From positions 558,001 through 622,000 of the forward strand of contig NC_020506.1 in the NCBI RefSeq assembly GCF_000344785.1: a stretch of 64,000 bases of DNA. The letters are read 5' to 3'. This DNA comes from Corynebacterium callunae DSM 20147 (lineage in GTDB: Bacteria > Actinomycetota > Actinomycetes > Mycobacteriales > Mycobacteriaceae). The notes beneath the pieces are model-generated. The model had not been told where the DNA came from. It searched no databases and saw only the letters and a list, made by a program, of their open reading frames with translations. Shown piece by piece: positions 9,393-19,262 of this stretch. The position numbers and the translations under genes were made by a program. Each line of letters opens with the position of its first letter. Position 1 is the stretch's first letter.

Positions 9393-10700
9393 ATGAGTAA
9401 CGCCATTGCGCAGGACCTCATGACCATCGCCGACATCGTCGAGGCCACGACCACAGCGCCAATTCCTTTTAGAATCACCAGTTTTGATGGAAGTTCCACC
9501 GGTCCAGAAGATGCGAAATATCGCATCCACGTGGCCAATACTGATGCGGTTGCTTATATCGCCACCGCACCAGGAGACTTAGGTCTGGCCCGTGCTTATC
9601 TGATGGGTGACCTCATCGTAGAAGGTGAACATCCAGGCCACCCCTATGAAATATTTGATGCTCTCAAGGCCTTTTATGGCTGCTTTAAGCGCCCGGATGC
9701 TGCCACCACTTTGAAGATTATGCGCACTTTACGCAAGATGAATGCGCTGAAATTCCAAGCCATTCCAGAGATGGAGCAAGCACCTGCTTGGCGCAAAGCC
9801 CTCATCAATGGCCTTGCCTCAAGGCATTCCAAAGACCGCGATAAAAAAGCCATCAGCTACCACTATGACGTGGGCAATGACTTTTATGCGCTCTTCCTCG
9901 GGCCATCCATGACCTATACCTGCGCCTACTATCCAACTCCGGAATCCACTCTTGAAGAGGCACAGGAAAATAAATACCGCCTCATCTTCGAAAAACTGCG
10001 CCTTAAAGCAGGAGATACGCTTCTCGACGTCGGATGCGGCTGGGGCTCAATGGTACGCTACGCAGCTAAGCGGGGAGTCAAAGCACTCGGCGTGACCTTA
10101 TCAGAACAGCAGTATCGCTGGGCACAGGAAGAAATCAAACGCCAGGGCCTAGAAGGTCTTGCCGAAGTCCGCTTTATGGACTATCGCGATGTGCCAGAAA
10201 GTGGCTTTGATGCCATTTCTGCCATCGGAATTATCGAACACATCGGAGTGGGCAATTATGCCGACTACTTTGAGCTGCTTAACTCCAAACTCAAAACCGG
10301 TGGTCTGATGCTCAACCACGGCATTACCTATCCCGATAATCGCCCGCGCCATGCCGGCGCCTTTATTGACCGTTATATTTTCCCCGACGGTGAACTAACT
10401 GGTTCTGGCACCATCATTCGGCATATGCAAGACAATGGTTTCGAGGTGCTGCATGAGGAGAACCTCCGCTTTGATTATCAGCGCACCTTGAATGCCTGGT
10501 GTGAAAACCTCAAACGCAATTGGCATGAGGCAGTCGCCCTTGCTGGCGAACCAACTGCGCGCCTTTTTGGCCTTTATATGGCAGGTTCGGAATGGGGCTT
10601 TGCTCACAATGATGTGCAATTGCACCAGGTCTTGGGTGTAAAACTCGATGAACATGGAAGCCGCGGTGATGTTCCAGAGCGCATGTGGTGGCAAATTTAA
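9393..10700 (+). CDS. tmsB: SAM-dependent fatty acyl methyltransferase TmsB/BfaB-like
   Basis: A 435-residue member of the cyclopropane-fatty-acyl-phospholipid synthase family. The SAM-binding motif LLDVGCGWGSMVRYA is at residues 209-223, and the family signature ISYHYDVGNDFYALFLGPSM lies before it. The N-terminal 150 residues form the extra lipid-binding domain seen in bacterial CFA synthases. With tmsA it would methylate the double bond of oleoyl chains in phospholipids at the inner membrane face. RBS-like GGGAAG lies before the ATG. The 63-base gap from tmsA suggests an operon. Whether the product is a 10-methyl chain or a cyclopropane is inferred from the tmsA pairing. Confidence 0.88.
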   Translation: MSNAIAQDLMTIADIVEATTTAPIPFRITSFDGSSTGPEDAKYRIHVANTDAVAYIATAPGDLGLARAYLMGDLIVEGEHPGHPYEIFDALKAFYGCFKRPDAATTLKIMRTLRKMNALKFQAIPEMEQAPAWRKALINGLASRHSKDRDKKAISYHYDVGNDFYALFLGPSMTYTCAYYPTPESTLEEAQENKYRLIFEKLRLKAGDTLLDVGCGWGSMVRYAAKRGVKALGVTLSEQQYRWAQEEIKRQGLEGLAEVRFMDYRDVPESGFDAISAIGIIEHIGVGNYADYFELLNSKLKTGGLMLNHGITYPDNRPRHAGAFIDRYIFPDGELTGSGTIIRHMQDNGFEVLHEENLRFDYQRTLNAWCENLKRNWHEAVALAGEPTARLFGLYMAGSEWGFAHNDVQLHQVLGVKLDEHGSRGDVPERMWWQI

Positions 10701-10826
10701 CCTTGTATAACGCCCCAACGAGTAAACTGGGACAACGTTATTAAAGAAGTTGAAACCAACAGCCAGGATTATTTGATGCCCATGTTCCTTAACCTTTATG
10801 CCTTCAAAGAAAGGTGTAATTAAGTC

Positions 10827-11255
10827 ATGGGCTCTATGCGCGAGATAGTCTCCGACCGCATTGATCGTTTCCAAGCCTCACATGAGCGCTCTAAGCAGAA
10901 GAAATATGGATTTCTTGTCCGCCCCGCAACGCTCATTGTGGGCTGGTTGGTCACCATCATTGGGCTGGTCACTATTCCATTGCCGGGCCAAGGCTGGCTG
11001 ACCACCTTTATCGGGGTGGGCATTTTGTCGTTGGAATTAGAATGGGCCAAAAGGCTTCTGGCCTGGGGCGTTCATCAATATGATCGCTTTTTTACTTGGT
11101 ATTCCGGAAAATCTTTCCGCTTCCGCATGGCGATGCTGGCGCTTATGCTGATTCTTATTTGGATCATTTTCAGCGTGAGTTTTTGGGCCATGTGGCATGC
11201 CGGAACCTTGCCTTGGGCTGATGAGTTCTTTCACTGGTTTGGGCTTAGTCGCTAG
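10827..11255 (+). CDS. Small membrane protein, PGPGW/TIGR02611-like
   Basis: A 142-residue protein with a basic N-terminus and two hydrophobic hairpins: residues about 33-65 (LIVGWLVTIIGLVTIPLPGQGWLTTFIG) and 100-125. The PLPGQGW turn between two membrane segments matches the PGPGW family of actinobacterial membrane proteins, whose function is unknown. ATG follows AAAGGTG. Its stop codon TAG shares the palindrome CTAG with the stop codon of the convergent mycP gene, so the two genes overlap by four bases. Confidence 0.75.
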   Translation: MGSMREIVSDRIDRFQASHERSKQKKYGFLVRPATLIVGWLVTIIGLVTIPLPGQGWLTTFIGVGILSLELEWAKRLLAWGVHQYDRFFTWYSGKSFRFRMAMLALMLILIWIIFSVSFWAMWHAGTLPWADEFFHWFGLSR

Positions 11256-12469
11256 TTTTTAAGGCGGGATAAACCCTTAAGCAGAACACCCAATACAATG
11301 CAGATCCCTAGCAAAGCCAGGATATTTAGCCCGCGTTTTTGGGTGGAGGTGTCAGGGGCGCTGGGAAAACTCAAGGTGATTTCTGGAGGTGTGGTTTCAG
11401 CGCTATCCGGTGGTACAAAACTCAAGGCCGCATAAGGATCAATTGCTCCGCGTGCTGGATCACTGCTGTAAATGATGCGATCCCGGATTTCCTGCGGGGT
11501 GGCTTGTGGGAATCGCTGTCGAAGTAACGCAGCGGTGGCACTAACAACCGGAGCGGCAAAACTAGTGCCTTCAAAGGGGCTAGATCCAGATTGAATAAGC
11601 ATGGCATTGGCAAAACCATCATTACGCGGGGATAAACCGACTCCCACCAAACTTGGAGCGGAAAGAATGCGCTGGCTACTAGGGATCGAATAAGCGGCGA
11701 TAACGTGGGGTTGCTCGCGTGCGGAAACGGCGAGGACCGTATCGGAATGTGCTGGGTAAACTGTCGATCCCGCAGCACAGGTAGGGCTGAGGTTACCTGC
11801 TGCTGCCACCACAATCACCCCGCTGGTTTCAGCTCTATCTAAAGCACTATTAAGAGGCTGAAATTGAGCAGGATCAGAACTTGCACCAGGTAAACAAGAC
11901 ACCACAGAAATATTGATTACGTGGGCACCAGCGTCAATAGCGCGGTGAATGGAATCAGCCAAGGTACTTACAGTTCCCACCAGGGAATCCTCAGTGGTAC
12001 GTACATAAGCACTGGTTTGTTTAATAGCGATAATCTCAGCAGCTGGCGCAATTCCAATAAGTTCATCGGCGCTCCCATCAAAAGGCCAACCAGAACCCGT
12101 ATTGGGACGGGTGGCAATAATGCCAGCAACGATTGTGCCGTGGCCATCACAATCAACAAATTCTCCCGGCAACCGTGGTTGTTGATGTGCGCCAATAAGG
12201 TCACCACCGGGAATAAGCGGTGGGAGCCTGGGATGTGGGGCTACTCCGGTATCAATGACGGCAACTTTAATACCAGCTCCAGTGGCAAGCTCATGAGCAT
12301 GAGAAATGGACTCGCGCAAATGTTCATCCATCACAAAGCTTGTTGCATCAGCCTCTTGTACAGCAGGGCATGGCAATGCCGAAACCTCTTGGGCTCGAGC
12401 TAAAGGCAACGGTAGTAATTGACATAAAAGAAGTACACCGGCGCTCGACAAGGCTAGGGGTGTTTTCAT
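11252..12469 (-). CDS. mycP: Mycosin, membrane-anchored subtilisin-like protease of ESX-4
   Basis: MycP is the S8-family protease that caps and stabilises type VII secretion complexes. From ATG at 12469 the product has 405 residues: signal peptide 1-27 (MKTPLALSSAGVLLLC), catalytic Asp73 (VAVIDTGV), His110 (CDGHGTIVAG), oxyanion Asn226 (AAAGN), Ser303 (GTSFAAP), and a C-terminal membrane anchor near residues 377-396 followed by basic residues. All catalytic residues are intact. The frame stays open upstream, but the start at 12469 leaves four bases after the eccD stop and exposes the signal peptide. It forms an operon with eccD. Confidence 0.93.
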   Translation of the reverse strand: MKTPLALSSAGVLLLCQLLPLPLARAQEVSALPCPAVQEADATSFVMDEHLRESISHAHELATGAGIKVAVIDTGVAPHPRLPPLIPGGDLIGAHQQPRLPGEFVDCDGHGTIVAGIIATRPNTGSGWPFDGSADELIGIAPAAEIIAIKQTSAYVRTTEDSLVGTVSTLADSIHRAIDAGAHVINISVVSCLPGASSDPAQFQPLNSALDRAETSGVIVVAAAGNLSPTCAAGSTVYPAHSDTVLAVSAREQPHVIAAYSIPSSQRILSAPSLVGVGLSPRNDGFANAMLIQSGSSPFEGTSFAAPVVSATAALLRQRFPQATPQEIRDRIIYSSDPARGAIDPYAALSFVPPDSAETTPPEITLSFPSAPDTSTQKRGLNILALLGICIVLGVLLKGLSRLKN

Positions 12470-12473
12470 GGTG

Positions 12474-13862
12474 TTAGCCCCAACCCAAATCCAAGGCACG
12501 CAGCATCTCAAAAACCCCAAGTAGGTGCAAAGCCAGTGGCAGGGCAGCTGCGATGCTTAAAGATTCCAATCTTTCCAACCACACCACAGCGGTGGGCGCT
12601 GGCGGCGGAATCTTGGAGAACCACACTCCAACTGACATCACCGCAAGCACCAGCACCACACATCCAGCAAAAGTAAACCATGAAGGACTCTGCGCAAAAG
12701 CGAGAGAATACAGGGCGCCTAAAAATCCAGAGCAGGCCAAAACCATCAAAGACCAGGTGGGAATGGGGGCGTGATGACGGATAGCATGCAGCGCCGAGGC
12801 AATCATGATGCAGCAGCTAAAAGCGGTGGAAAACCAGGTATTAGGGGAAACAGCTAAAAAGATAAGGGGAGCACTGACAATAACCAACCCCAGCAGTTGG
12901 GCGTCGAAAAGCGCTGTGACGCGCCGGGTGCGCGCAACTGGATCCTTTAATTCGGTGTCGCTGACGGATAAATCTTGGCCGGCGGTGGGCAAAGTGGGCA
13001 CGCGCAGACCTGCTAATTGCGCGGAAAAATAGGGTGCCACACTGGTGAAAATCAACGCGGCAGCCACGGTGGCGGCTGCGGGTCCACTGAAATCTGCGCG
13101 CGCCGGATGCGGCCACAATAGCGTGGTCAGCGTGCAAAATAGCAGGCTAAGCCCAATGGTGATCAAGGTGGCGGTGGAGAGAATATGCGGATGGAAAACC
13201 AGCTGAACTACTACCGCAGCCAAGAGCAAAGTGGCAGAAAAACTTAAAAGCACCCAACTGAGAAGCTGCGGATCCTCAAGTACCTGCGTGGAGTTTGGGC
13301 CTGCCACCAAAATGGCTGCGGTACTGGCTGCCAAAATTGGAATCAGTAGAGCCAGGAGACGGTGGCTTAGTGTGGCTTCCCGGCGCGGCAACCACACTAA
13401 AATAACCATGCTCAGCAGCATAAATATCAGGGTGCGCCAGGCTAGGTTCAGTTGCGCAGCCAGGGGACTGAGTAGGATCAGTGCAAGTCCCGCAAAGCCT
13501 ACGAGCGTGATTAATTCCAATAATCCTTTGGTGCGATTTTCGGAAGATAGTTCAACAAGTGCTTCGGCAGCATCGCGGATTATTGGGGCGGGTAGTTCCC
13601 GCTCGGGGGAAAGAACTAGCACTCCACCTTGTTCCAATTGGGTCTGGGCCAAAGGAATCCCTGCATCGATGGGAGAACCTGCGGCTGTACGAGCTACCCA
13701 AGGCCGTGAAATCTGTGGGGCACCAGTGAGTTCGAGGATTTCTTCTAAGATCTCGGCCAAACTTGATCCCGCGGGGAGTGCCATATCTGCCATGGCAACG
13801 GGCATATCGCCGACTGTGAGATCAATGCGCACACTCAGGCGCAGCAAATTATCAATGGCCAA
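12474..13862 (-). CDS. eccD: Type VII secretion integral membrane protein EccD
   Basis: EccD supplies most of the membrane spans of the ESX translocon. The 462-residue product has an N-terminal ubiquitin-like cytoplasmic domain (residues 1-95, starting MAIDNLLRLSVRIDLTVGDM) followed by about eleven hydrophobic segments, as in other EccD proteins. It is transcribed divergently from eccC across a 223-base gap and is followed at once by mycP. The coding DNA contains one copy of the 13-bp word CGTCGAAAAGCGC on the non-coding strand (12902-12914). Confidence 0.9.
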   Translation of the reverse strand: MAIDNLLRLSVRIDLTVGDMPVAMADMALPAGSSLAEILEEILELTGAPQISRPWVARTAAGSPIDAGIPLAQTQLEQGGVLVLSPERELPAPIIRDAAEALVELSSENRTKGLLELITLVGFAGLALILLSPLAAQLNLAWRTLIFMLLSMVILVWLPRREATLSHRLLALLIPILAASTAAILVAGPNSTQVLEDPQLLSWVLLSFSATLLLAAVVVQLVFHPHILSTATLITIGLSLLFCTLTTLLWPHPARADFSGPAAATVAAALIFTSVAPYFSAQLAGLRVPTLPTAGQDLSVSDTELKDPVARTRRVTALFDAQLLGLVIVSAPLIFLAVSPNTWFSTAFSCCIMIASALHAIRHHAPIPTWSLMVLACSGFLGALYSLAFAQSPSWFTFAGCVVLVLAVMSVGVWFSKIPPPAPTAVVWLERLESLSIAAALPLALHLLGVFEMLRALDLGWG

Positions 13863-14085
13863 TTTTATCCCCCGCTACAGTTTCCAACGTTTTCCCCAAA
13901 ACAGTGTGTTGAGGCAATTGTGCCAAAAAATTGGGAGTGGTAGCAGCTCTGGTGAGAAAAACCCCAATTTAAAAATTTTGGGAACCTCAGAGCAGTTTTT
14001 GCAGTCCAACCTTTAATGACAAGTAGTTGTCTTAGCTTTTAGGGATCTAAAACGGGGTTCGGATTTTTCGGGGGAGGGGTGGGCA
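13863..14085. promoter_or_regulatory. Divergent eccD/eccC intergenic region with CAGTCCAAC box
   Basis: No gene fits here. The region must hold the eccD and eccC promoters. The box CAGTCCAAC is at 14002-14010, followed by the small dyad GACAAGTAGTTGTC (14018-14031) and a G-rich stretch ending GGGGGAGGGGTGGG just before the eccC ATG. The same box, small dyad and G-rich arrangement appears upstream of the esx genes and of the gene at 36479. Confidence 0.5.
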
Positions 14086-17000
14086 ATGTCCACAGCAGAG
14101 GCCACAATAAATGGAACAGCACAGGCCACAGCAGCAACCGCACAAGAAATTAAGAAGGCACCACGCGCTGCCACCTTGGTGGGGCCGGGGCCAGATAATG
14201 AGGTTTTTAGGCAGGGTGATCCGGCTCGAATCGGCGGATATGTGGTGGAGCCTTTAAGTTGGGCAGAACGCGATCCAGCCCCACATTTGCCCACCGAGCC
14301 TTTAAGCGCAGAACCTGTACCACCGGCGGTACGTCCAACGCCTAAACCATTGTTAAAAGTGCTGATGCCAGTGATTATGGTGGCGCTGGTTTTGGCCATG
14401 GTAGGGCTCATGGTGATTAGTAATGGGCAGCTAAACCCCATGGTGCTGATCTTTCCGCTGATGATGGCGATGAGCTTGATGATGATGTTTGCACCGGCGG
14501 AAGGTGATGATACTGATGAAACTCGCCGTACTTATTTACGTCACCTTGATGCGCTCAGAAGCAAAGCACTTAAACACGCAGCAGCACAACGAAACCATCA
14601 ATGGCACCGTCATCCGGATCCTGCATCCTTGTGGTCGCGGTTGGGAACTGCGCGGATGTGGGAGCGCGCTGCTGTTGATCAGGACTGTTTAGAAATCCGC
14701 TTTGGTTTGGGCACTACCAGGCTTGATCCAGCCATCATTATTAAGGATTCCGGGGCGCCGGAGGATCTTGATCCAGTGTGTGCGGTGTCTTTAAGGCACA
14801 CCATTAAGGCAGTAGGTTCAGTGCAAAGTATGCCAGTTGCCGTGCAATTACAAGCTTTTCGTTTTATTGCACTTAATGGCCCGCAGGCACATGATTTAGC
14901 GCGCGCCATAATTTTGCAATTGTTATATCACCACGGTCCGGAAACCGTCACCATCAAAGTGGAGACCACTCAAAATACTGGTGCGGATTGGCAGTGGCTG
15001 AAGTGGGTGCCGCATACCCGCGACCCAGATTCAGCACGCCACCGCATTTTGGTGGTTGATTCGCTGCTGACAAATGGCACTGAACATTTCATTGACGATC
15101 CTTATTGGACCACCATTATTAATGTCGGCGCGCAGACCAGCACTGCTTTGGGCCAGCGTGCTGAGGAAGAAGGCCTGCTCTTATACGTTGCTGAGCAGTT
15201 GACGGTCACCACCGCCCAAGGCGTGGAAAACCTCGGAACTCCCGATGCGGTGAGCGCGAACATTGCGCTTAACTTTGCGCGCCACATGACTGCTTTTCGA
15301 CGCCCCACCACCGCGGATAACCAGGTCTCAGGGGAGTTACTGCCACTTTTGGGCATTAAAGATATTGCCCAGCTTGATGATGACACCATGTGGAATCACC
15401 GCAATAGCGATCCAAACTCTCGGCTGCGGGTTCCTTTAGGACTTAGCGCTGCCGGCTCTCCGATGATTTTGGATTTGAAGGAATCTGCACGCGGTGGCAT
15501 GGGTCCACATGGATTGTGTATTGGTGCCACCGGTAGCGGAAAATCCGAGCTTTTAAGAACTCTGGTGGTGGGCCTGAGCATTATGCATTCACCAGCAGAA
15601 CTCAATTTGGTTCTTGTTGATTTTAAAGGTGGCGCAACCTTTTTAGGATGTGAGGATTTGCCACATACCTCCGCTGTTATTACCAACTTGGAGGAGGAAT
15701 CCATCCTGGTAGAGCGCATGCATGATGCTATTTCAGGAGAAATGAATCGGCGCCAAGAACAGCTGCGCAAGGCTGGCAGCTTTGCCAACGTTGATGATTA
15801 CAACAACGCCGCCCAAACGCGTAGCGATCTACAACCCATGCCAGCGTTGTTGATTGTTATTGATGAGTTCTCAGAACTGCTTGGCCAACACCCGGATTTT
15901 GCCGATCTTTTTGTCGCAGTTGGTCGCTTGGGGCGTTCTTTACATATCCACTTATTGCTCGCCAGCCAGCGCCTAGAAGAAGGCAGATTAAGAGGTTTGG
16001 ATTCGCACCTGTCTTATCGCATAGGCCTTAAGACCTTCTCTGCCACTGAATCTCGCCAGGTCTTAGGCATTAATGATGCCTATCAGCTACCCGCACAACC
16101 AGGTGTAGGCTTCCTAAAATCTGATGTCGAATCCATCACCCGCTTCCAAGCAAGTTATATCTCCGGGCCTTTGACCCGGCGTATTGAAAACTCCCGCGCA
16201 CCCGCACGGGTGCGCCTTTTTAACGGGTGGGAGCAAGAATCCAGTGAGGTCACCATTGAGCGAGGAACCCAAACGCTTATCGACGCCGTGGTTGCGCGCG
16301 CCATTAGCGCTGGGGCATCCCGGGGCTTAAGCGCTCATCAAATCTGGCTGCCACCACTGCCGGCTGAAGTATCTATTGGAGCCGTGGCCGAGGAAATTGG
16401 GGGACTAGCAGCAGTCATTGGAATGATCGACCGCCCTTATCAACAGCGCCAAGATCCTTTGATTATTGATTTCTCCTCCACTGGCGGTAGCGGACACTGG
16501 GTGGTTTGTGGCAGCCCACAGTCAGGAAAATCAACAGCCCTGCGCAGCATCGTGGTTTCTTTGGCAGCAACGCGCAACACCGAGAGCATTCGCTTTTATA
16601 TTCTGGACTTTTCCGCCGGTGCCCTTAAACATTTAGCACGTTTGCCGCATGTGGCAGGGCTGGCAGAACATAAAGATCCAGAGCGCGTACGACGCCTGGT
16701 TGCTGAGGTTTTGGGATTGGTTAATAACCCGGAACCACGCCATACCTTCCTTATTGTTGATGGCTGGCACACCATCACTCAAGATTTTGAAGAGCTTTTT
16801 GATGATTTTGTTCACATCGCCTCCCACGGTTTAGCGGCGCGAGTGCATCTGGTGTTAAGCACACAGCGATGGAGTTCCATTAGACCGGCAATCCGTGATC
16901 TCATCGGCGGACGGCTGGAGTTGAAATTGGGTGAGGCGATGGATTCATTAATTGATCGCAAGGCCCAAATTCGAGTTCCAGCGCAACCTGGACGTGGGCT

Positions 17001-17838
17001 TAACCAACAGGCCGAACAAATTCTTATTGCCCTTACCTCCACTCAAGATATCGCCCATGTCAGTGCCGTGGCAGAAGCTGCTGGTCAACAACCTGTTCCA
17101 CAGTTGCAGATGCTGCCCAATGATATTGCGGTGCATGAGCTAGAGAGCACCAGCGCGCCGGGAATTCCTTTTGCTCGAGGTGGCGCGCAACTTAGTACCT
17201 TGTGTTGGGATCCGGCAGCTAGCCGCCATCTTTTGGCATTTGGCAGCCAAGGTTGTGGCAAATCCACCTTAATTAGAACTGTTGCCACTGGACTTACATC
17301 TTTGGGCAGAGAAAACGCACGCTTGGTGGTCTTTGATTTCCGGCGCAGCCATTTAGGAGTATTCCCGGCGGAGATGGTGGCTGCTTATTGTGCCAGTAGT
17401 GCAGCTGCCCACAAGACAATTTCTGACTTGGTGACAACCCTGAGCGGACGTTTGCCAGGTTCCGAAATTACCGCCCAAGAATTAAAAGAACGATCCTGGT
17501 GGAACGGGCCCGATATATTCTTGGTTATTGATGATTATGACTTGCTGCCTGCAGGTTTATTACATCCCTTAAAAGAGATCATTCCCCATGCGCGTGATGT
17601 GGGGCTGCATATTGTGATGGCTCGTAAAGCTGGCGGTGCAGCGCGTGCACTTTATGATCCCGTGCTTGCAGAAATTAAGGATCAAGCTCCACAAGTGGTG
17701 TTGTTTAGCGCCGACCGTGAAGAAGGCCCCATCTTGGGTATCAAAGCGGAAACCCTCCCGGTTGGCCGTGCCAAAATGCAGATTCGCGGTACCGCAGTTG
17801 GCATGGTTCAGATCGCGCGTCTCGGGGGACAATCATGA
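14086..17838 (+). CDS. eccC: Type VII secretion ATPase EccC (single-chain, three FtsK/SpoIIIE domains)
   Basis: EccC is the motor that recognises WXG100 substrates and powers export. The 1250-residue product has two N-terminal membrane segments (about residues 88-111 and 117-133). Three ATPase domains follow, with Walker A motifs GATGSGKSE (about 479), GSPQSGKST (about 807) and GSQGCGKST (about 1051). Walker B-like strands are LLIVIDEF, FLIVDGW and FLVIDDYD. In some ESX systems the protein is split into EccCa and EccCb; here it is fused, as in ESX-4. ATG follows GGGGGAGGGGTGGGC. The stop overlaps the next ATG (ATGA), so translation is likely coupled. Confidence 0.95.
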   Translation: MSTAEATINGTAQATAATAQEIKKAPRAATLVGPGPDNEVFRQGDPARIGGYVVEPLSWAERDPAPHLPTEPLSAEPVPPAVRPTPKPLLKVLMPVIMVALVLAMVGLMVISNGQLNPMVLIFPLMMAMSLMMMFAPAEGDDTDETRRTYLRHLDALRSKALKHAAAQRNHQWHRHPDPASLWSRLGTARMWERAAVDQDCLEIRFGLGTTRLDPAIIIKDSGAPEDLDPVCAVSLRHTIKAVGSVQSMPVAVQLQAFRFIALNGPQAHDLARAIILQLLYHHGPETVTIKVETTQNTGADWQWLKWVPHTRDPDSARHRILVVDSLLTNGTEHFIDDPYWTTIINVGAQTSTALGQRAEEEGLLLYVAEQLTVTTAQGVENLGTPDAVSANIALNFARHMTAFRRPTTADNQVSGELLPLLGIKDIAQLDDDTMWNHRNSDPNSRLRVPLGLSAAGSPMILDLKESARGGMGPHGLCIGATGSGKSELLRTLVVGLSIMHSPAELNLVLVDFKGGATFLGCEDLPHTSAVITNLEEESILVERMHDAISGEMNRRQEQLRKAGSFANVDDYNNAAQTRSDLQPMPALLIVIDEFSELLGQHPDFADLFVAVGRLGRSLHIHLLLASQRLEEGRLRGLDSHLSYRIGLKTFSATESRQVLGINDAYQLPAQPGVGFLKSDVESITRFQASYISGPLTRRIENSRAPARVRLFNGWEQESSEVTIERGTQTLIDAVVARAISAGASRGLSAHQIWLPPLPAEVSIGAVAEEIGGLAAVIGMIDRPYQQRQDPLIIDFSSTGGSGHWVVCGSPQSGKSTALRSIVVSLAATRNTESIRFYILDFSAGALKHLARLPHVAGLAEHKDPERVRRLVAEVLGLVNNPEPRHTFLIVDGWHTITQDFEELFDDFVHIASHGLAARVHLVLSTQRWSSIRPAIRDLIGGRLELKLGEAMDSLIDRKAQIRVPAQPGRGLNQQAEQILIALTSTQDIAHVSAVAEAAGQQPVPQLQMLPNDIAVHELESTSAPGIPFARGGAQLSTLCWDPAASRHLLAFGSQGCGKSTLIRTVATGLTSLGRENARLVVFDFRRSHLGVFPAEMVAAYCASSAAAHKTISDLVTTLSGRLPGSEITAQELKERSWWNGPDIFLVIDDYDLLPAGLLHPLKEIIPHARDVGLHIVMARKAGGAARALYDPVLAEIKDQAPQVVLFSADREEGPILGIKAETLPVGRAKMQIRGTAVGMVQIARLGGQS

Positions 17839-18764
17839 AGGCGATCACCGTAACCGTGCTAGAAACCGCCACCATTTTTGATGGCCCTGACACCGTTTAC
17901 CGCTATGACATTATGGCTGCCGGAATTATCGAAGGCTGGGCGGTACCAGCGGTGGTGGATCAAGTTCGGCAAATGGCATCGGTGCAGTGGCCCGAGATGG
18001 ATGTCATTATCGATGCCGAAGATGACGTGGTGGAAATGCTCACCAAAACCTTTATTTCCAAAGGTGTGGGCTCCTATCCCATTGAAACCCTGCGGGAATA
18101 CCCACTACCTGCGCTGGAAGAAGCTCCGCCACCTGAATTAGAACCCGTTAAAAGGCCTACCTCAGGACGCCGGGTAGTTGACTTTTATGGCATCCGCCCA
18201 GTGCATGTGATGCTGGTCAGTGTACTAATCGGTGTAGTTGTGGTGTGCTGGTTTGTGCTGCTAAAACCCACCGAAATGCAGGCGACACCAGCCCCGCCCA
18301 CAACCTCCCCAGCCGCCGTCGAGGTCCGGGAGAGTACAAGCAGGCCGGCGTCGACAAGCGTGCAACCCACCGTGCTGGTCACCCAGGACCTGCTGGTTGA
18401 AGCGCCCCATGGGTTCCAGCTCAAGCTTATCGACGACACCCACCAGCTCATTGGACCGGATCCCAACCTAAAAATTCATCTGGGTGTGGACCCTTTACAT
18501 GGGGTGGATCCGCAATTGGTCGCAGCAGAAATGCGCCGGCTTATTGAAAGCGATCCGGCCTTGGTGGAAACACCGGCGGGGGAATGGGGAAAGCCCATCA
18601 CAATTGATTATGTGGAGGATCCCGGAGATGGCTCCAAGGTGGCATGGGTGACGTGGTTTGAGGCAGATCGCCAGCTCAGCGTGGGTTGTCATAGTCGGGA
18701 TGCGGAAACTCTGGCGCATAAAGCGACTTGTCGCAGTGTGATTGAGAATCTCACTCTCAAATAA
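17835..18764 (+). CDS. Type VII secretion-associated protein, Rv3446c family
   Basis: A 309-residue protein with a cytoplasmic N-terminal domain of about 115 residues, a single membrane segment at about 122-142 (VHVMLVSVLIGVVVVCWFVLL), a proline/threonine-rich linker and a C-terminal extracytoplasmic domain (VLVTQDLLVEAPHGFQLK to the end). This architecture and its place between eccC and the WXG100 genes match Rv3446c of the mycobacterial ESX-4 locus, annotated as a type VII secretion-associated family. Its biochemical role is unknown. The ATGA overlap with eccC makes co-translation likely. Confidence 0.85.
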   Translation: MKAITVTVLETATIFDGPDTVYRYDIMAAGIIEGWAVPAVVDQVRQMASVQWPEMDVIIDAEDDVVEMLTKTFISKGVGSYPIETLREYPLPALEEAPPPELEPVKRPTSGRRVVDFYGIRPVHVMLVSVLIGVVVVCWFVLLKPTEMQATPAPPTTSPAAVEVRESTSRPASTSVQPTVLVTQDLLVEAPHGFQLKLIDDTHQLIGPDPNLKIHLGVDPLHGVDPQLVAAEMRRLIESDPALVETPAGEWGKPITIDYVEDPGDGSKVAWVTWFEADRQLSVGCHSRDAETLAHKATCRSVIENLTLK

Positions 18765-18798
18765 ATTGCAGTGCCGGGGAACCTTTAAGGCCTGTACA

Positions 18799-18910
18799 CA
18801 GTCCAACATAAGTAGAAAAGATAAAAACTATCTTTTCGGGGGAACTCCAGGAAGTGGTACTTGCTGGGTTACTAAAAAACACATTTTCTTCGAGGAGGGG
18901 CGAACTAAAG
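18799..18910 (+). promoter_or_regulatory. Leader of the esx genes with CAGTCCAAC box and hairpin
   Basis: CAGTCCAAC lies at 18799-18807, followed by ATAA. AAAAGATA and TATCTTTT form an 8-bp stem around AAAAC, then CGGGGGAAC. GAGGAGGGG before the ATG at 18911 is the ribosome binding site. The box is shared with the eccC upstream region and the gene at 36479. Confidence 0.5.
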
Positions 18911-19237
18911 ATGTCACAACTTTTTAGGACTGAATCCGATGTCATGCTGGCAACCGCCGGCCAAGTAGATGGCACCAATGATGAAGTACAGGCAGAACTT
19001 AATCGACTGCGCGGAGTTGTAGATTCCGTACGCGGCAGTTGGGCTGGTCAGGCGCAGGTGAGCTTTGATGCGCTGATGAACCGCTGGAATGATTCCGCAC
19101 GTCAACTGCAGGAAGCACTCAATTCCATTTCTGAAAACATCCGTCACAATGCCCAAAGCTTTGAAAACACCGAAGCTGATAACTCCCAAAGCTTTAATGC
19201 TGTGGGTGCAGGCGATGGCGCTGGACTAGCACTCTAA
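18911..19237 (+). CDS. esxU: WXG100 family ESX protein (EsxU-like)
   Basis: A small helical hairpin protein of the WXG100 family, the exported partner class of ESX systems. The 108-residue product has the turn motif W44-A-G46 between two predicted helices, with an alanine in the middle position. It lacks a signal peptide. It is slightly longer than most WXG100 proteins because of a flexible glycine-rich tail. ATG at 18911 follows GAGGAGGGG. The second WXG100 gene follows 25 bases later, so the two probably form a heterodimer like EsxU-EsxT of ESX-4. Confidence 0.88.
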   Translation: MSQLFRTESDVMLATAGQVDGTNDEVQAELNRLRGVVDSVRGSWAGQAQVSFDALMNRWNDSARQLQEALNSISENIRHNAQSFENTEADNSQSFNAVGAGDGAGLAL

Positions 19238-19262
19238 AAAATCTCTGGAAAGGATAAACACG

